This document shows positions 17,338-26,119 of a DNA stretch of 64,000 nt, one piece after another. This DNA is from Microbacterium oleivorans (GTDB lineage: Bacteria; Actinomycetota; Actinomycetes; Actinomycetales; Microbacteriaceae), in contig NZ_LSTV01000002.1 of NCBI RefSeq assembly GCF_001644225.1, positions 265,721-329,720 of the forward strand, given 5' to 3'. The position numbers and the translations under genes are program-made. Below the pieces are notes generated by a model. The model had not been told where the DNA came from. It worked only from the letters and a program-made list of their open reading frames with translations, and searched no databases. The stretch's first letter is position 1; each line of letters begins with the position of its first letter.

Positions 17338-18258
17338 TCAGCCCTTGACGGCGCCCTGCGTCACGCCCTCCATCACCCAGCGTTGGGTGAAGAGGTACGC
17401 GAGGATCGCGGGGGCCATGGCCATCAGGTACGACGCGAACGCGACGTTGTAGTTGTTGCTGAACTGCGTCTGGAACAGGTTCTGCCGCACCGGGAGCGTC
17501 TGCATGGCGGGGTCGGAGATGATCAGTGACGGCAGCATGAAGTCGTTCCACGCGTAGAGGAAGGCGAAGATGCCGACCGTCGCGCTCATCGGAGCGAGCA
17601 GCGGGAAGATCAGCTTCCAGAACGTCTGCCACGTCGTCGCGCCGTCTATGCGCGCGCTCTCCTCGAGCTCGAGGGGGATCGAGCGCAGGAACGCCGTGAA
17701 CAGCAGCACGCTGAAGCTCAGCTGGAACATCGTCGCCAGCAGGATGACGCCCACCGGGTTGTCGAGGCCGAGGCGTCCGGTCAGCTGGATCTGCGGCAGC
17801 GCGACGACGGGGAACGGGATGAACATCGCCGCCAGCAGGTAGAAGAACGAGTAGCGGAAGAGCTTGCGGTCCCAGTTGCGGACGATCGCGTACGACGCGA
17901 ACGCGGCCAGGATGATCGTCGCGACCACCGTCCCCGCCGTGACGAAGAACGAGATCGCGGCGCCGACGGGGAACTGCGTGAGGTTCCACGCCTGCACGAA
18001 CCCGTCGAAGCTGAACGGGGCCGGCAGCGAGAACGCGTTGCCGTCGACGGCCTGCCCCGTCGTCTTGAGCGACATCGAGATGGTGACGTACAGCGGCAGG
18101 AGCACGGTGACCGAGCACAGGAAGAGGATGACGGTGCCCGACCAGTTGGGGCGCTCGGCGCCCGTCTTGCGCCGACGGCGCGGCGGTTCGGTGGGGCGGT
18201 CGGGGGCGGTGACGGCGTCGGCCTGTTCGAAGGCGAGCGCGGGCTGCGTGGTGGACAT
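17338..18258 (-). CDS. Sugar ABC transporter permease (MalG/AglG type)
   Basis: 306 aa from ATG 18258. The basic N-terminus PPRRRRKTGAERPNW precedes six membrane helices. The EAA loop that contacts the ATPase is EESARIDGATTWQTFWKLIFP near 205-225. It forms the channel with the upstream permease. The start shares a base with the preceding stop. No ATPase gene is in the operon; such systems usually use a shared MsmX/MsiK-type ATPase encoded elsewhere. Confidence 0.93.
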   Translation of the reverse strand: MSTTQPALAFEQADAVTAPDRPTEPPRRRRKTGAERPNWSGTVILFLCSVTVLLPLYVTISMSLKTTGQAVDGNAFSLPAPFSFDGFVQAWNLTQFPVGAAISFFVTAGTVVATIILAAFASYAIVRNWDRKLFRYSFFYLLAAMFIPFPVVALPQIQLTGRLGLDNPVGVILLATMFQLSFSVLLFTAFLRSIPLELEESARIDGATTWQTFWKLIFPLLAPMSATVGIFAFLYAWNDFMLPSLIISDPAMQTLPVRQNLFQTQFSNNYNVAFASYLMAMAPAILAYLFTQRWVMEGVTQGAVKG

Positions 18259-19181
18259 CAGACCTTGTTCCTTCCCCGCGTGAGCGAGAGCTGGAGGAGA
18301 GAGATGAGGACCGCGACGATGAAGAAGATCGTCGCGTTGGCCATCTGGTAGGCGTAGTCGCCGCCGTTGAAGCCCGCGATGATCGTCATCGCGACGCTGC
18401 GCGTCGCGGTCCCGGGACCGCCGCCGGTGAGGCCGACGATGATGTCGTACGCGTTGAGGAAGCCCTTGAAGCCGAGGATCACGTTGATGACGACGTACCC
18501 GGCGACGAGCGGGATGGTGATGCGCAGCAGCTGCTGCCGCTTGGACGCCCCGTCGATGTCGGCCGCCTCGTACACGTCGCCCGGGACCGACAGGAGCCCT
18601 GCGATGTAGATGAGCAGCGTGCCCGGGATCGCCTGCCACGCGGTGACGATGACGATCGCGATCCAGGCGAGGTCGGGGTTCGCGAGCAGGCTCTCCTGCA
18701 GCCACGGGACCCCGAGCGCCGACCCCGCCGAGGGCAGCGAGTTCGAGAACAGGAAGTTGAAGACGTAGGCGATGATGATGCCCGAGATGACCATCGGGAT
18801 CACGAAGATCGTCCGCAGGCCCGTCTTGAAGCGGATGCGGGAGGTCAGCCCCACGGCCAGCAGGAACGCCGCGATGTTGACCACGATGACCGTCGCCACG
18901 GCGAAGCCCGCCGTGAACAGGTAGCTCTGCAGGATCGCGGGGTCGCTGAACAGGGCGATGTAGTTCGTGAACCCGATGAAGTTCCACTCCCCCAGCCCGA
19001 TCGAGTCGGTCAGGCTGAAGAAGATGCCGACGATCCCGGGGACGGTGATCGCCAGGGTGAACAGCAGCACCGTCGGCAGCAGGAACAGGTAATAGATCGG
19101 TTCGACGCGTTTGCTGCTGCGCCGACGCGTGCGGTCGCCCTGCGTCAGGAGGGTCGTCGTCGACCCGGTGGTGGTGGTCAT
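18258..19181 (-). CDS. Sugar ABC transporter permease (MalF/AglF type)
   Basis: 307 aa with six membrane helices and the EAA motif YEAADIDGASKRQQLLRITIP near 215-235. It is partner of the MalG-type permease. Its ATG overlaps the stop of the binding-protein gene (19178-19181), and its stop touches the next start, so the three are tightly coupled. The conserved GGGPGTATRSV near 255 is typical of this permease class. Confidence 0.93.
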   Translation of the reverse strand: MTTTTGSTTTLLTQGDRTRRRSSKRVEPIYYLFLLPTVLLFTLAITVPGIVGIFFSLTDSIGLGEWNFIGFTNYIALFSDPAILQSYLFTAGFAVATVIVVNIAAFLLAVGLTSRIRFKTGLRTIFVIPMVISGIIIAYVFNFLFSNSLPSAGSALGVPWLQESLLANPDLAWIAIVIVTAWQAIPGTLLIYIAGLLSVPGDVYEAADIDGASKRQQLLRITIPLVAGYVVINVILGFKGFLNAYDIIVGLTGGGPGTATRSVAMTIIAGFNGGDYAYQMANATIFFIVAVLISLLQLSLTRGRNKV

Positions 19182-20479
19182 CGCGTGGCCTCCTCAGCCT
19201 CGTCGGTGAGGACGGGCTGGCGGAACGCGAGCCGCGACCAGTCGCTGTCCATGGTGGCGAACGTCCGTGCCGGGTCCTGCCCGAACACCAGCGCCTGCGC
19301 GTAGGCGAAGACGGGGATCGTCTTCGGCACGAGGACGGACGGGCCCTGGTAGATGGCGCCGGAGTCGTAGAACTCCTGCATGCCCTGGACCCTCGGGTCG
19401 TCGGGCGGAGCGGCATCCGTCGTCGGAGCGAACCCGAGCTGGGACTCGTTGTAGGCCTCGATGATCTCGGGCTGGTACAGGTACTCGAGGAAGTCCCGCG
19501 CCGCGTCCTTCTTCGTGGAGGCGTCGGGGATCATGGCCGCGAGGTCCATGTTCACTCGGATCGCGCGGTCGTCGGGGTCGTCGGTCATCGGCAGCGGGAA
19601 GGTGCCGAGGGGGGCGTCGGGCGCGGTCTTCGCGATCTCGCTGAAGGCCCAGGGACCCTGCAGGTACATCGCCGCCTGACCCTCGCCGAACGCGAGGTTG
19701 CCGTCGCCGTAGGCCCGGCTGTCGGCATCCTCGTTGGTGTACTCGGTGGCCAGCTGCAACATCTTCTCGGCCGGCCCCGTGAAGTCCTTCTCGAACGAGA
19801 CGTCCGAGGACCCGTCGACGTCGGCGCCCTCGGCGGCCAGCCCGTCGAAGAAGTCGATGACGTCGATGGAGCCGCCGATCGCGTAGTCGTACCAGCCCTG
19901 CGCGACCGTCCAGTCGTCCTTGAACGTGCCGTAGAACGGCGTGACGCCGGCGGCTTCGAGCGCGTCGCACACGGCGACCAGCTCGTCCCACGTGGTCGGC
20001 ACCTCGAGGCCGTTCTCCTCGAAGATCTCAGTGTTGTAGATGACCGATGAGGCCATCACGGAGTAGGGCAGTGCACTCGTGCGGCCCTCGCAGTTGCCGT
20101 ACTGCTCCATGAGCGGCTGCAGGTCCTCGCGCACCGTGGCCGCGGCATCCGTGTCACCGAGATCGCTGAGCGCGCACCGCTGGACGAAGCGGGCGACTTC
20201 GTAGTTGTAGTTGGCCAGCATGATGTCGGGCGGGTTGCCGCGCACGAAGCTCGCCGAGACGACGTCGACGCCCGACGTGTCCATCTCGACCGTGACGGCG
20301 TCCTGCGAGGCGTTGTAGTCCTTCACGACGTCCTGCATGAACGTCAGCGCCTCGCGCTTGCTGAAGGTGAAGCGGATGGTCTCGCGGCCGTCGGCGGAGC
20401 AGCCGGCCAGGGTCGCGGCGCCCAGGGCGGCGACGGCCAGCGCGGCGGCCGCCCGCCGGCGGGGAGTGGTCGATGACAT
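19178..20479 (-). CDS. Sugar-binding lipoprotein of ABC importer
   Basis: 433 aa. The signal peptide ends in lipobox LAGCS, so the protein is tethered outside the membrane. It has a solute-binding family 1 fold, with YNTEIFEENGLEVPTTWDEL near 150-170 and GQAAMYLQGPWAFSEI near 275. It delivers an oligosaccharide to the permeases. The operon's GH13 enzyme and ROK regulator point to an alpha-glucoside substrate; which one is not readable. The ATG at 20479 is about 57 bases downstream of a TATAAT box on the same strand. Confidence 0.92.
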   Translation of the reverse strand: MSSTTPRRRAAAALAVAALGAATLAGCSADGRETIRFTFSKREALTFMQDVVKDYNASQDAVTVEMDTSGVDVVSASFVRGNPPDIMLANYNYEVARFVQRCALSDLGDTDAAATVREDLQPLMEQYGNCEGRTSALPYSVMASSVIYNTEIFEENGLEVPTTWDELVAVCDALEAAGVTPFYGTFKDDWTVAQGWYDYAIGGSIDVIDFFDGLAAEGADVDGSSDVSFEKDFTGPAEKMLQLATEYTNEDADSRAYGDGNLAFGEGQAAMYLQGPWAFSEIAKTAPDAPLGTFPLPMTDDPDDRAIRVNMDLAAMIPDASTKKDAARDFLEYLYQPEIIEAYNESQLGFAPTTDAAPPDDPRVQGMQEFYDSGAIYQGPSVLVPKTIPVFAYAQALVFGQDPARTFATMDSDWSRLAFRQPVLTDEAEEATR

Positions 20480-20535
20480 GTGTATCCGATCGCGTCGTTG
20501 CGGACGAAGTTCTCACTCAGGAAGTGATGCCGGCG

Positions 20536-20578
20536 ATTATATTTAGTCGCCAAATCAATGTGATGCAGGCAATATTGC
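20536..20578. promoter_or_regulatory. AT-rich divergent promoter/operator of the alpha-glucoside operon
   Basis: On the minus strand TATAAT (20541-20536) is a perfect -10 box for the binding-protein gene. It abuts the imperfect palindrome ATTTAGTCGCCAAAT (20541-20555). A second site, GCAATATTGC (20569-20578), is a perfect 10-bp palindrome nearer the ROK gene. A ROK protein bound here would occlude the promoter until sugar is present. The regulator assignment is inferred from adjacency. Confidence 0.65.
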
Positions 20579-20607
20579 AGGGCGCGTCCCGAAAGGTCAA
20601 GACCCCG

Positions 20608-21801
20608 ATGTCGACACTCGCCTCCTCCCCGGCACGGCCTGCCAGTCAGGACGCCGTGCTCGCTTTCGCGTGGGACTCCTCGGAGTTCACCGCGACGGAG
20701 GCCCTGCAGTCCACGGGGTTGACGCGGTCGACCACGATTGAAGCGACCGACGCGCTCGTCGCACGCGGCCTGCTGCGCGAGCTGCCGAACGCCCGCCTCG
20801 CCGGCGACTACCGCAAGGGACGACCCGCCCGTCGGTTCGCGCTCCGTGACGACGCGGCCGTCGTCGTCGGCGTCGACGCCGGCCACGAGCACGTATCCGT
20901 TGCCGTCGCGGACCTGCGGGGGAAGCGGATCGCGGATGCCGACGCGCGCCTCGTGCTGGATCGTGACGACGCGGCCGCCCGCGCCGCCGTGGTCTCCGAC
21001 ACGATCGACCGTGCCCTCGCTGCGGCAGGCGTCGCGCGCGCCGACGTGCTCGCCGTGTGCGCCGGCGTGCCCGCACCGGTCGATCGCACGGGGCGGTCGC
21101 CGCGGCATCCGACCCGCTTCTGGGAGCGGATGAACCCCGACCTCGTCGACGTCCTCTCGTGGGCGCCCGTCGTGCGCATCGAGAACGACGCATCGCTGGC
21201 CGCGGTCGCGGAAGGTTCCGTCGGCGCGGCGGTCGGATGCCAGGACTACATCGCCCTGCTCGCAGGATCGCGCCTGGGCGCCGGGGTGGTCGTCGACGGT
21301 CGGCTCCTGCGCGGCAGCCACGGCGGCGTCGGCGAGATGGTCGCGTTCGACCACGTCGACGGCGTGCACGGGGCCGAGGGCCTCGGACATCGCGTGGCCG
21401 CCTGGGCGGCCGAACTCGCGCAGTCCGGCGAGGCGACGGCGGGGTTCCGCGACGTCGCGCCGGAATCGCTCGACGCGCGGACGGTGCTCGCGATGGCCGC
21501 GCAGGGGGATGCCGATGCCCTGCGCATCGTCGACCGGGTAGGCCTCGCGCTCGCCCGCATCGTCAGCGTGCTGGGCAGCATGTTCGACCCCGAACGGGTC
21601 GTCGTCTCGGGGGCGATCGCCGACGGCGTGGCCGAGGTGGTCGCCGCCGCCCGGCGCTCGCTGCCGACCGACCTCGACCTGCCCGCACCCGAGCTCGTCG
21701 CCTCGACGCTCGGCGGCGAGGTGGTCGTGACGGGTGCGGTCGCCGCCGCTGTCGCGTCGGCCCGCGAGCGGGTGCTCGACGTGTGGGGCGCCGCCGGCTG
21801 A
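20608..21801 (+). CDS. ROK-family transcriptional regulator
   Basis: 397 aa from ATG 20608. The N-terminal winged helix (about 10-75, EATDALVARGLLRELP) precedes the ROK sugar-kinase-like domain: VVVGVDAGHEHVSVAVAD, SRLGAGVVVDGRLLRGSHGGVGEM, and SGAIADGV. The usual ROK zinc site (CxCGxxGC) is not seen: the segment after GVGEM reads VAFDHVDGVHGAEGLG. The zinc cysteines are therefore missing and the effector site may differ. It is divergent from the alpha-glucoside operon, which it most likely represses. Confidence 0.88.
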   Translation: MSTLASSPARPASQDAVLAFAWDSSEFTATEALQSTGLTRSTTIEATDALVARGLLRELPNARLAGDYRKGRPARRFALRDDAAVVVGVDAGHEHVSVAVADLRGKRIADADARLVLDRDDAAARAAVVSDTIDRALAAAGVARADVLAVCAGVPAPVDRTGRSPRHPTRFWERMNPDLVDVLSWAPVVRIENDASLAAVAEGSVGAAVGCQDYIALLAGSRLGAGVVVDGRLLRGSHGGVGEMVAFDHVDGVHGAEGLGHRVAAWAAELAQSGEATAGFRDVAPESLDARTVLAMAAQGDADALRIVDRVGLALARIVSVLGSMFDPERVVVSGAIADGVAEVVAAARRSLPTDLDLPAPELVASTLGGEVVVTGAVAAAVASARERVLDVWGAAG

Positions 21802-21835
21802 GCGGCGCGCAGCGCGGCGACAGTCGGCGTCGGTT

Positions 21836-21917
21836 GCCGAATCACCACCCGATCGCCGAATCACCACCCGTGTGGCGACATCTGCGTGGTGACTCGGCAC
21901 GCGAGTGGTGATTCGGC
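21836..21917. repeat. Nested inverted repeat, family A, copy 2
   Basis: GCCGAATCACCACCC occurs at 21836-21850 and again at 21855-21869. The complement follows as GTGGTGACTCGGC (21886-21898) and GTGGTGATTCGGC (21905-21917). It lies between the convergent ROK and alpha/beta-hydrolase stops. Together with copy 1 it brackets the whole alpha-glucoside locus. Confidence 0.85.
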
Positions 21918-21950
21918 GGAGAGGGGCCGCGCGCGGGGGGCGACGCCGGG

Positions 21951-22943
21951 TCAGCGTGCCCCGCGGCGGGGGTCCTGGCCCGAGCGGGTGTAGGCGCGCC
22001 AGAGGATACTCGCATGACGCTCCTTCGCGCGCTCGACGCCCGCCTCGTCGCCGCGGGCGGCCGACCACCACTCCGCGAAGCGCTCGCGCATCGCGCTGAG
22101 GACGATGTCGAGTCCCGCGTGCGGCGGCGGGGGGACGACCGCCTCCTCGGCCGGCATCCGTCCCTTCGGGGCGAGCGAGTCGTTCGCGTGCTTCACGACG
22201 AGGTCGGCGGCACCCACGGCGTGCGCGTTGATGATCGAGTGCGCCGCTCCCCGGATCTCCCAGCGGCGCGCGTTCTTCGCCGCCGCGACCAGCCGCGAGT
22301 GGAACCGGCGCGGGGACGTCGCGTCGTACTCGCCGCGGATCAACAGGACGGATGCCTCGACGAGCGGCATCCGCTCGATCAGCCGGTACCGGAGCATGTG
22401 CGGCAACACCTGCACGAAGTAGACGAAGCCGCAGAGGACGTACGCCGACAGCGCTGTCATGGCGAGGTGGAACGTCTCGCGGGTGGCGGACTGCGCGAAC
22501 CGCAGCGCGACGATCGGGAGCGACGACTCCTGGTCGTTGACCACGGGGCTCACGAGCACGGCGTGACGCAGCTGCGGCCGGCGGATGAGTACCTCGGTGA
22601 CGACCTGCGTGCCCATCGAGTGGCCGATGATCACGGGGTCATCGAGCCCGTAGTGGTCGAGCACCTCCTCGACCCGATCAGCGAAGAACTCGGCCGTGGG
22701 CTGGTCGCCGGGGCGCGGCATCCCGGCGAAACCCGGCAGGTCGAGGGCGAACACGTCGCCGTGCTCGGCGAGCGACGGCGCGAGGAACTCGAAGTAGGTC
22801 GCCGCGACCCCGACCCCCGCGACCAGCACGAACGGGCGGCCGCCGTCGCCCGCGGTGGTCTCGACCCGCGTGACCCGCGTGCGGCGATCGCCGTGGCCGA
22901 CATGCTCGACGTCGACGTCGGGGGCGTCCTCTGTCGCGGGCAT
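21951..22943 (-). CDS. Alpha/beta hydrolase
   Basis: 330 aa from ATG 22943; ATG 22970 is possible. Features are the oxyanion region VLVAGVGVAATYFEF, nucleophile elbow GHSMGTQVV (Ser near 122), Asp in LIRGEYDATSP, and His in GAAHSIINAHAVGAA. The C-terminal extension of about 65 residues is charged and not part of the core fold. The substrate is unknown; a lipase or esterase-like activity is plausible. Single gene, convergent with the ROK gene. Confidence 0.82.
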   Translation of the reverse strand: MPATEDAPDVDVEHVGHGDRRTRVTRVETTAGDGGRPFVLVAGVGVAATYFEFLAPSLAEHGDVFALDLPGFAGMPRPGDQPTAEFFADRVEEVLDHYGLDDPVIIGHSMGTQVVTEVLIRRPQLRHAVLVSPVVNDQESSLPIVALRFAQSATRETFHLAMTALSAYVLCGFVYFVQVLPHMLRYRLIERMPLVEASVLLIRGEYDATSPRRFHSRLVAAAKNARRWEIRGAAHSIINAHAVGAADLVVKHANDSLAPKGRMPAEEAVVPPPPHAGLDIVLSAMRERFAEWWSAARGDEAGVERAKERHASILWRAYTRSGQDPRRGAR

Positions 22944-23037
22944 GCCCCCAGGATGCCAGGTCGCGCGCACCGCTAGCGCAGGGCCCGACCGCGCACAAGC
23001 GCTGGGGATCGGTCCGCGGCGTTCCTACGCTGGCGCC

Positions 23038-24591
23038 ATGCTGCGCCACCTCGTCATCGTGCTGGGCGACCAGCTCGACCACGAGTCGAGCGCGTTCGAC
23101 GACTTCGACGCGGCTCACGATGCCGTCTGGATGGCAGAGGTCGCCGAGGAATCCGAGCACGTGTGGAGCACGAAGCAGCGCACCGCCGTCTTCCTCGCCG
23201 CCATGCGCCACTTCGCCGCCGAACTGACGGATGCCGGGCGCCCCCTCCACTACGCGAAGCTCGACGCCCGCGGGACCCGGGGGTCGCTCGCCGAGCAGCT
23301 CGCCGCCGATCTGACCACGCTGAAGCCCGAGGCGCTCATCGTGACGGAGCCCGGGGAGTGGCGTGTGCGGGAGGCGCTCCGCGAGGTCGCCGAGATCACC
23401 GGCATCCCGCTGGAGATCCGTGAGGATCGGCACTTCTTCAGCACCGTCGCGGAGTTCGCCGCGCACGCCGCGGGCCGCAAGGCGCTGCGGATGGAGTACT
23501 TCTACCGCGAGATGCGCAAGAAGCACGACGTGCTGATGACGACGCGTGGCCAGCCCGTCGGCGGGCAGTGGAACTACGACGCCGACAACCGCAAGGCATT
23601 CCCGAAGCAGGGCCCGGGCCTCGTGCCGTCGCGCGCCCGGTTCGAGCCCGACGAGATCACCCGGGACGTCATCGCGCTGGTCGAGAAGCGGTTCGGCGAC
23701 CATCCCGGCTCGCTGGATTCGTTCGCGTGGCCGGTGACCCGGGCGCAGGCGCTCGAGGCGCTCGACCTGTTCATCGCCGAGCGGCTGCCGGGCTTCGGTG
23801 AGACGCAGGACGCGATGTGGCCGGGCGAGCCGTGGCTGTGGCACGCGCACCTGTCGTCGTCGATGAACCTGAAGATGCTGACGCCGCGCGAGGTCGTCGC
23901 CGCGGCCGAGGCGGCGTATCGCGCGAAGAAGGCGCCGCTCGCGGCCGTCGAAGGGTTCATCCGCCAGATCCTCGGCTGGCGCGAGTACGTCCGCGGGATC
24001 TACTGGACGCAGATGCCCGGATACCTCGAACGGAATGCGTTCGAGGCGTTCGAGCCGCTACCGGACTTCTACTGGACCGGCGACACCGCGATGGCGTGCC
24101 TGCAGGACGCGATCGGCACGACGCTCGAGAACGGCTACGCGCACCACATCCAACGCCTCATGGTGACGGGTCTGTACGCGATGCTGCTCGGCGTCGACCC
24201 GAGGGAAGTACACGCCTGGTATCTCGCGGTGTACGTCGACGCGGTCGAGTGGGCGGAGCTGCCGAACACCCTCGGGATGAGCCAGTACGCCGACGGTGGA
24301 CTGATGGGCAGCAAGCCGTATGCCGCGACCGGCAAGTACATCGATCGCATGAGCCCGTACTGCAAGACCTGCCCTTTCGATCCCGCGAAGCGGGTCGGCG
24401 ACGACGCGTGCCCGTTCACGACCCTCTACTGGGACTACCTGATCCGACACGAGGAGCCGCTGGCCGCCAACCACCGCATGTCGCTGCAGGTGAGGAACGT
24501 GGCGCGGTTGGACGACGACGAGATCACCGGCATCCAGGAACGCGCCGACGCGATCCGCCGCGGCGACGTCCCCGTGCCGAGCCACGCCTGA
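23038..24591 (+). CDS. Iron-sulfur bacterial photolyase/cryptochrome (PhrB-like)
   Basis: 517 aa. The FeS-BCP family is recognised by VIVLGDQLDHESSAF at the start, HLSSSMNLKMLTPREVV in the FAD domain, and four cysteines that match the [4Fe-4S] ligands of Agrobacterium PhrB: Cys in ACLQDAIG, then CKTCPF and a third Cys 13 residues on in DDACPF. The family repairs (6-4) photoproducts with light. ATG 23038 follows TACGCT by 6 bases, so a leaderless start is likely. It forms a unit with the following SDR gene. Confidence 0.92.
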   Translation: MLRHLVIVLGDQLDHESSAFDDFDAAHDAVWMAEVAEESEHVWSTKQRTAVFLAAMRHFAAELTDAGRPLHYAKLDARGTRGSLAEQLAADLTTLKPEALIVTEPGEWRVREALREVAEITGIPLEIREDRHFFSTVAEFAAHAAGRKALRMEYFYREMRKKHDVLMTTRGQPVGGQWNYDADNRKAFPKQGPGLVPSRARFEPDEITRDVIALVEKRFGDHPGSLDSFAWPVTRAQALEALDLFIAERLPGFGETQDAMWPGEPWLWHAHLSSSMNLKMLTPREVVAAAEAAYRAKKAPLAAVEGFIRQILGWREYVRGIYWTQMPGYLERNAFEAFEPLPDFYWTGDTAMACLQDAIGTTLENGYAHHIQRLMVTGLYAMLLGVDPREVHAWYLAVYVDAVEWAELPNTLGMSQYADGGLMGSKPYAATGKYIDRMSPYCKTCPFDPAKRVGDDACPFTTLYWDYLIRHEEPLAANHRMSLQVRNVARLDDDEITGIQERADAIRRGDVPVPSHA

Positions 24592-24614
24592 CCACACCCG
24601 AGCAAGGAGACACC

Positions 24615-25352
24615 ATGACCTCGACCGACATCGCCCTCGTCACCGGCGCCCGCGGCGGCGTCGGCAGTGCCCTCGTCGCGCGGCTGCGGGCACGCGGGCT
24701 GCGGGTCGCCGCGGTGGGGCGGGATGCCGCATCCCTCACCGCCGTCGAGGCGGACGCGCACATCGAGGCCGACGTGACGACGCCCGAGGGTGCCGCCGCC
24801 GCACTCGAGGGGTGCCGGTCCGAGCTGGGTGACGCGCCCGCCTGGCTCGCGCACGCGGTGGGCAGCACGCTCATCACGCCGCTGCACCGCACGAAGGCCG
24901 ACGCGGCGCGCGACATCCTGCGGGTGAACCTCGAGAGCAGCATCTGGATGCTGCAGGCGTGGCTCGAGGCGACCGGCAAGGAGCCCGGCGCGGCGGTGTT
25001 CGCGAGCTCCGTCGTCGCGCGCATCGGCGTCGCGAACCACGAGGCGATCGCGGCGGCGAAGGGCGGCGTCGAGGCGCTCGTCCGCAGCGCCGCAGCGACG
25101 TATGCGAGTCGCGGCATCCGGGTCAACGCGGTCGCTCCGGGCATGACCGACACCCCCATGACGGCCGGGATGCTGAGCGTCCCGATGCAGCGGGAGGGCG
25201 CCGAGAAGCAGTACCCGCTGGGCGGGGTGCAGAGTGCCGACGACGTGGCGGCGGTCATGGACTGGCTGCTGTCGGCGGATGCCGCCCGCATCACCGGTCA
25301 GGTGATCCCGGTCGACGGCGGGTTCACCACGATCCGCCCGCTCGTGAAGTAG
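24615..25352 (+). CDS. SDR-family protein lacking the catalytic Tyr
   Basis: 245 aa from ATG 24615, with AAGGAGA upstream. A Rossmann start (VTGARGGVGSALVARL), FASSVV at the Ser position and the C-terminal GQVIPVDGG are all present. At the YxxxK position the sequence reads IAAAK (in NHEAIAAAKGG), so the proton-donating Tyr is Ile. The protein may bind NAD(P) without standard dehydrogenase chemistry. It is 23 bases after the photolyase gene. Its last codons and stop are duplicated at 26081-26102. Confidence 0.85.
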   Translation: MTSTDIALVTGARGGVGSALVARLRARGLRVAAVGRDAASLTAVEADAHIEADVTTPEGAAAALEGCRSELGDAPAWLAHAVGSTLITPLHRTKADAARDILRVNLESSIWMLQAWLEATGKEPGAAVFASSVVARIGVANHEAIAAAKGGVEALVRSAAATYASRGIRVNAVAPGMTDTPMTAGMLSVPMQREGAEKQYPLGGVQSADDVAAVMDWLLSADAARITGQVIPVDGGFTTIRPLVK

Positions 25353-25369
25353 GTCAGCGGGTCACGACG
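25331..25369. repeat. 39-bp direct repeat, left copy
   Basis: It is identical to 26081-26119 at 38 of 39 bases (C/G at the 13th). It contains the last codons and stop of the SDR gene and the stop of the opposing lipoprotein gene. The two copies are 750 bases apart and bracket one gene. Confidence 0.92.
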
Positions 25370-26018
25370 CCGGCCACATGCGTCCGACCTCTGCCGCCCC
25401 GCGAGGAAGGTCGTTCGAGTGCATGGTCAGAGCGGGGGGCAGCTCAGTGCATTCCGTGCGCACGGCAATCGCCGCAGCGAATTCGACGTCGATGGCCAGA
25501 TCGACGCATGCGTGATAGACGAACAGGTGACGGCCGAACCCGACGCTGTCCGTCGTCCCCATGCGCACGAAAAGACGCACCGTGCCGTGCGTCCCTGCGG
25601 ATTCGACGCCGAGAACCACGGGATCGCGAACGCCCGTGGGACCGAATTCGGCGAAGGTGGATTGCACCTCCGCGGCTCCCGCGCCCGCCGCCAACAGCCA
25701 CGGCAACCCGACGCCGCGGTCGGCAGACGCCTCGCCGAGGGGGATGCCGTTCTCCTCGACGAAAGCGCCGAGAGAATCGAACGAACCGTCGTGCAGCGAC
25801 GACCGGACGTCCTCAAGCAGGATGCCGACCGAGCGGACGACCCCCTCCTGCAACGCCGTGTCCGTCGGGTCGGGCGCGCACCCAGCTGTGCCGGTACAGA
25901 TCGCGAGGAGGGCCAGGGGCGCAAGTGCCCGTTGGGCGGTTCCCGGCCGTCGAACCGGCTTTCTCGCGGGTTGCAGAGTGGTCGCCACCTCGGGGATGCG
26001 ATGCTGCGCGCGAGACAT
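25362..26018 (-). CDS. Putative lipoprotein, unknown function (cassette gene)
   Basis: Up to 218 aa from ATG 26018; a shorter start at an internal GTG (Val22) would give a more typical signal peptide. Lipobox TGTAGC gives the lipidated Cys. The mature part has no recognisable domain. It contains alternating hydrophobic strands (VVLGVESAGTHGTVRLFVRM) and two Cys (HACVDL, TECTEL) that could pair. GC is somewhat below that of its neighbours. It lies entirely between two 39-bp direct repeats, implying insertion into the SDR/lipoprotein junction. Confidence 0.7.
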   Translation of the reverse strand: MSRAQHRIPEVATTLQPARKPVRRPGTAQRALAPLALLAICTGTAGCAPDPTDTALQEGVVRSVGILLEDVRSSLHDGSFDSLGAFVEENGIPLGEASADRGVGLPWLLAAGAGAAEVQSTFAEFGPTGVRDPVVLGVESAGTHGTVRLFVRMGTTDSVGFGRHLFVYHACVDLAIDVEFAAAIAVRTECTELPPALTMHSNDLPRGAAEVGRMWPAS

Positions 26019-26080
26019 GACGTGAGTCTGTCACGTACCTCCACCCCCGGTCGGCGCGAGCGACCGGTCCGCCATCGGAT

Positions 26081-26119
26081 GATCCGCCCGCTGGTGAAGT
26101 AGGTCAGCGGGTCACGACG
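26081..26119. repeat. 39-bp direct repeat, right copy
   Basis: This is the partner of 25331-25369. Here the SDR-derived codons are a gene-less remnant (still reading ...IRPLVK and stop on the plus strand), while the other strand carries the true 3' end of the next lipoprotein gene. This copy therefore preserves the original junction sequence. Confidence 0.92.
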
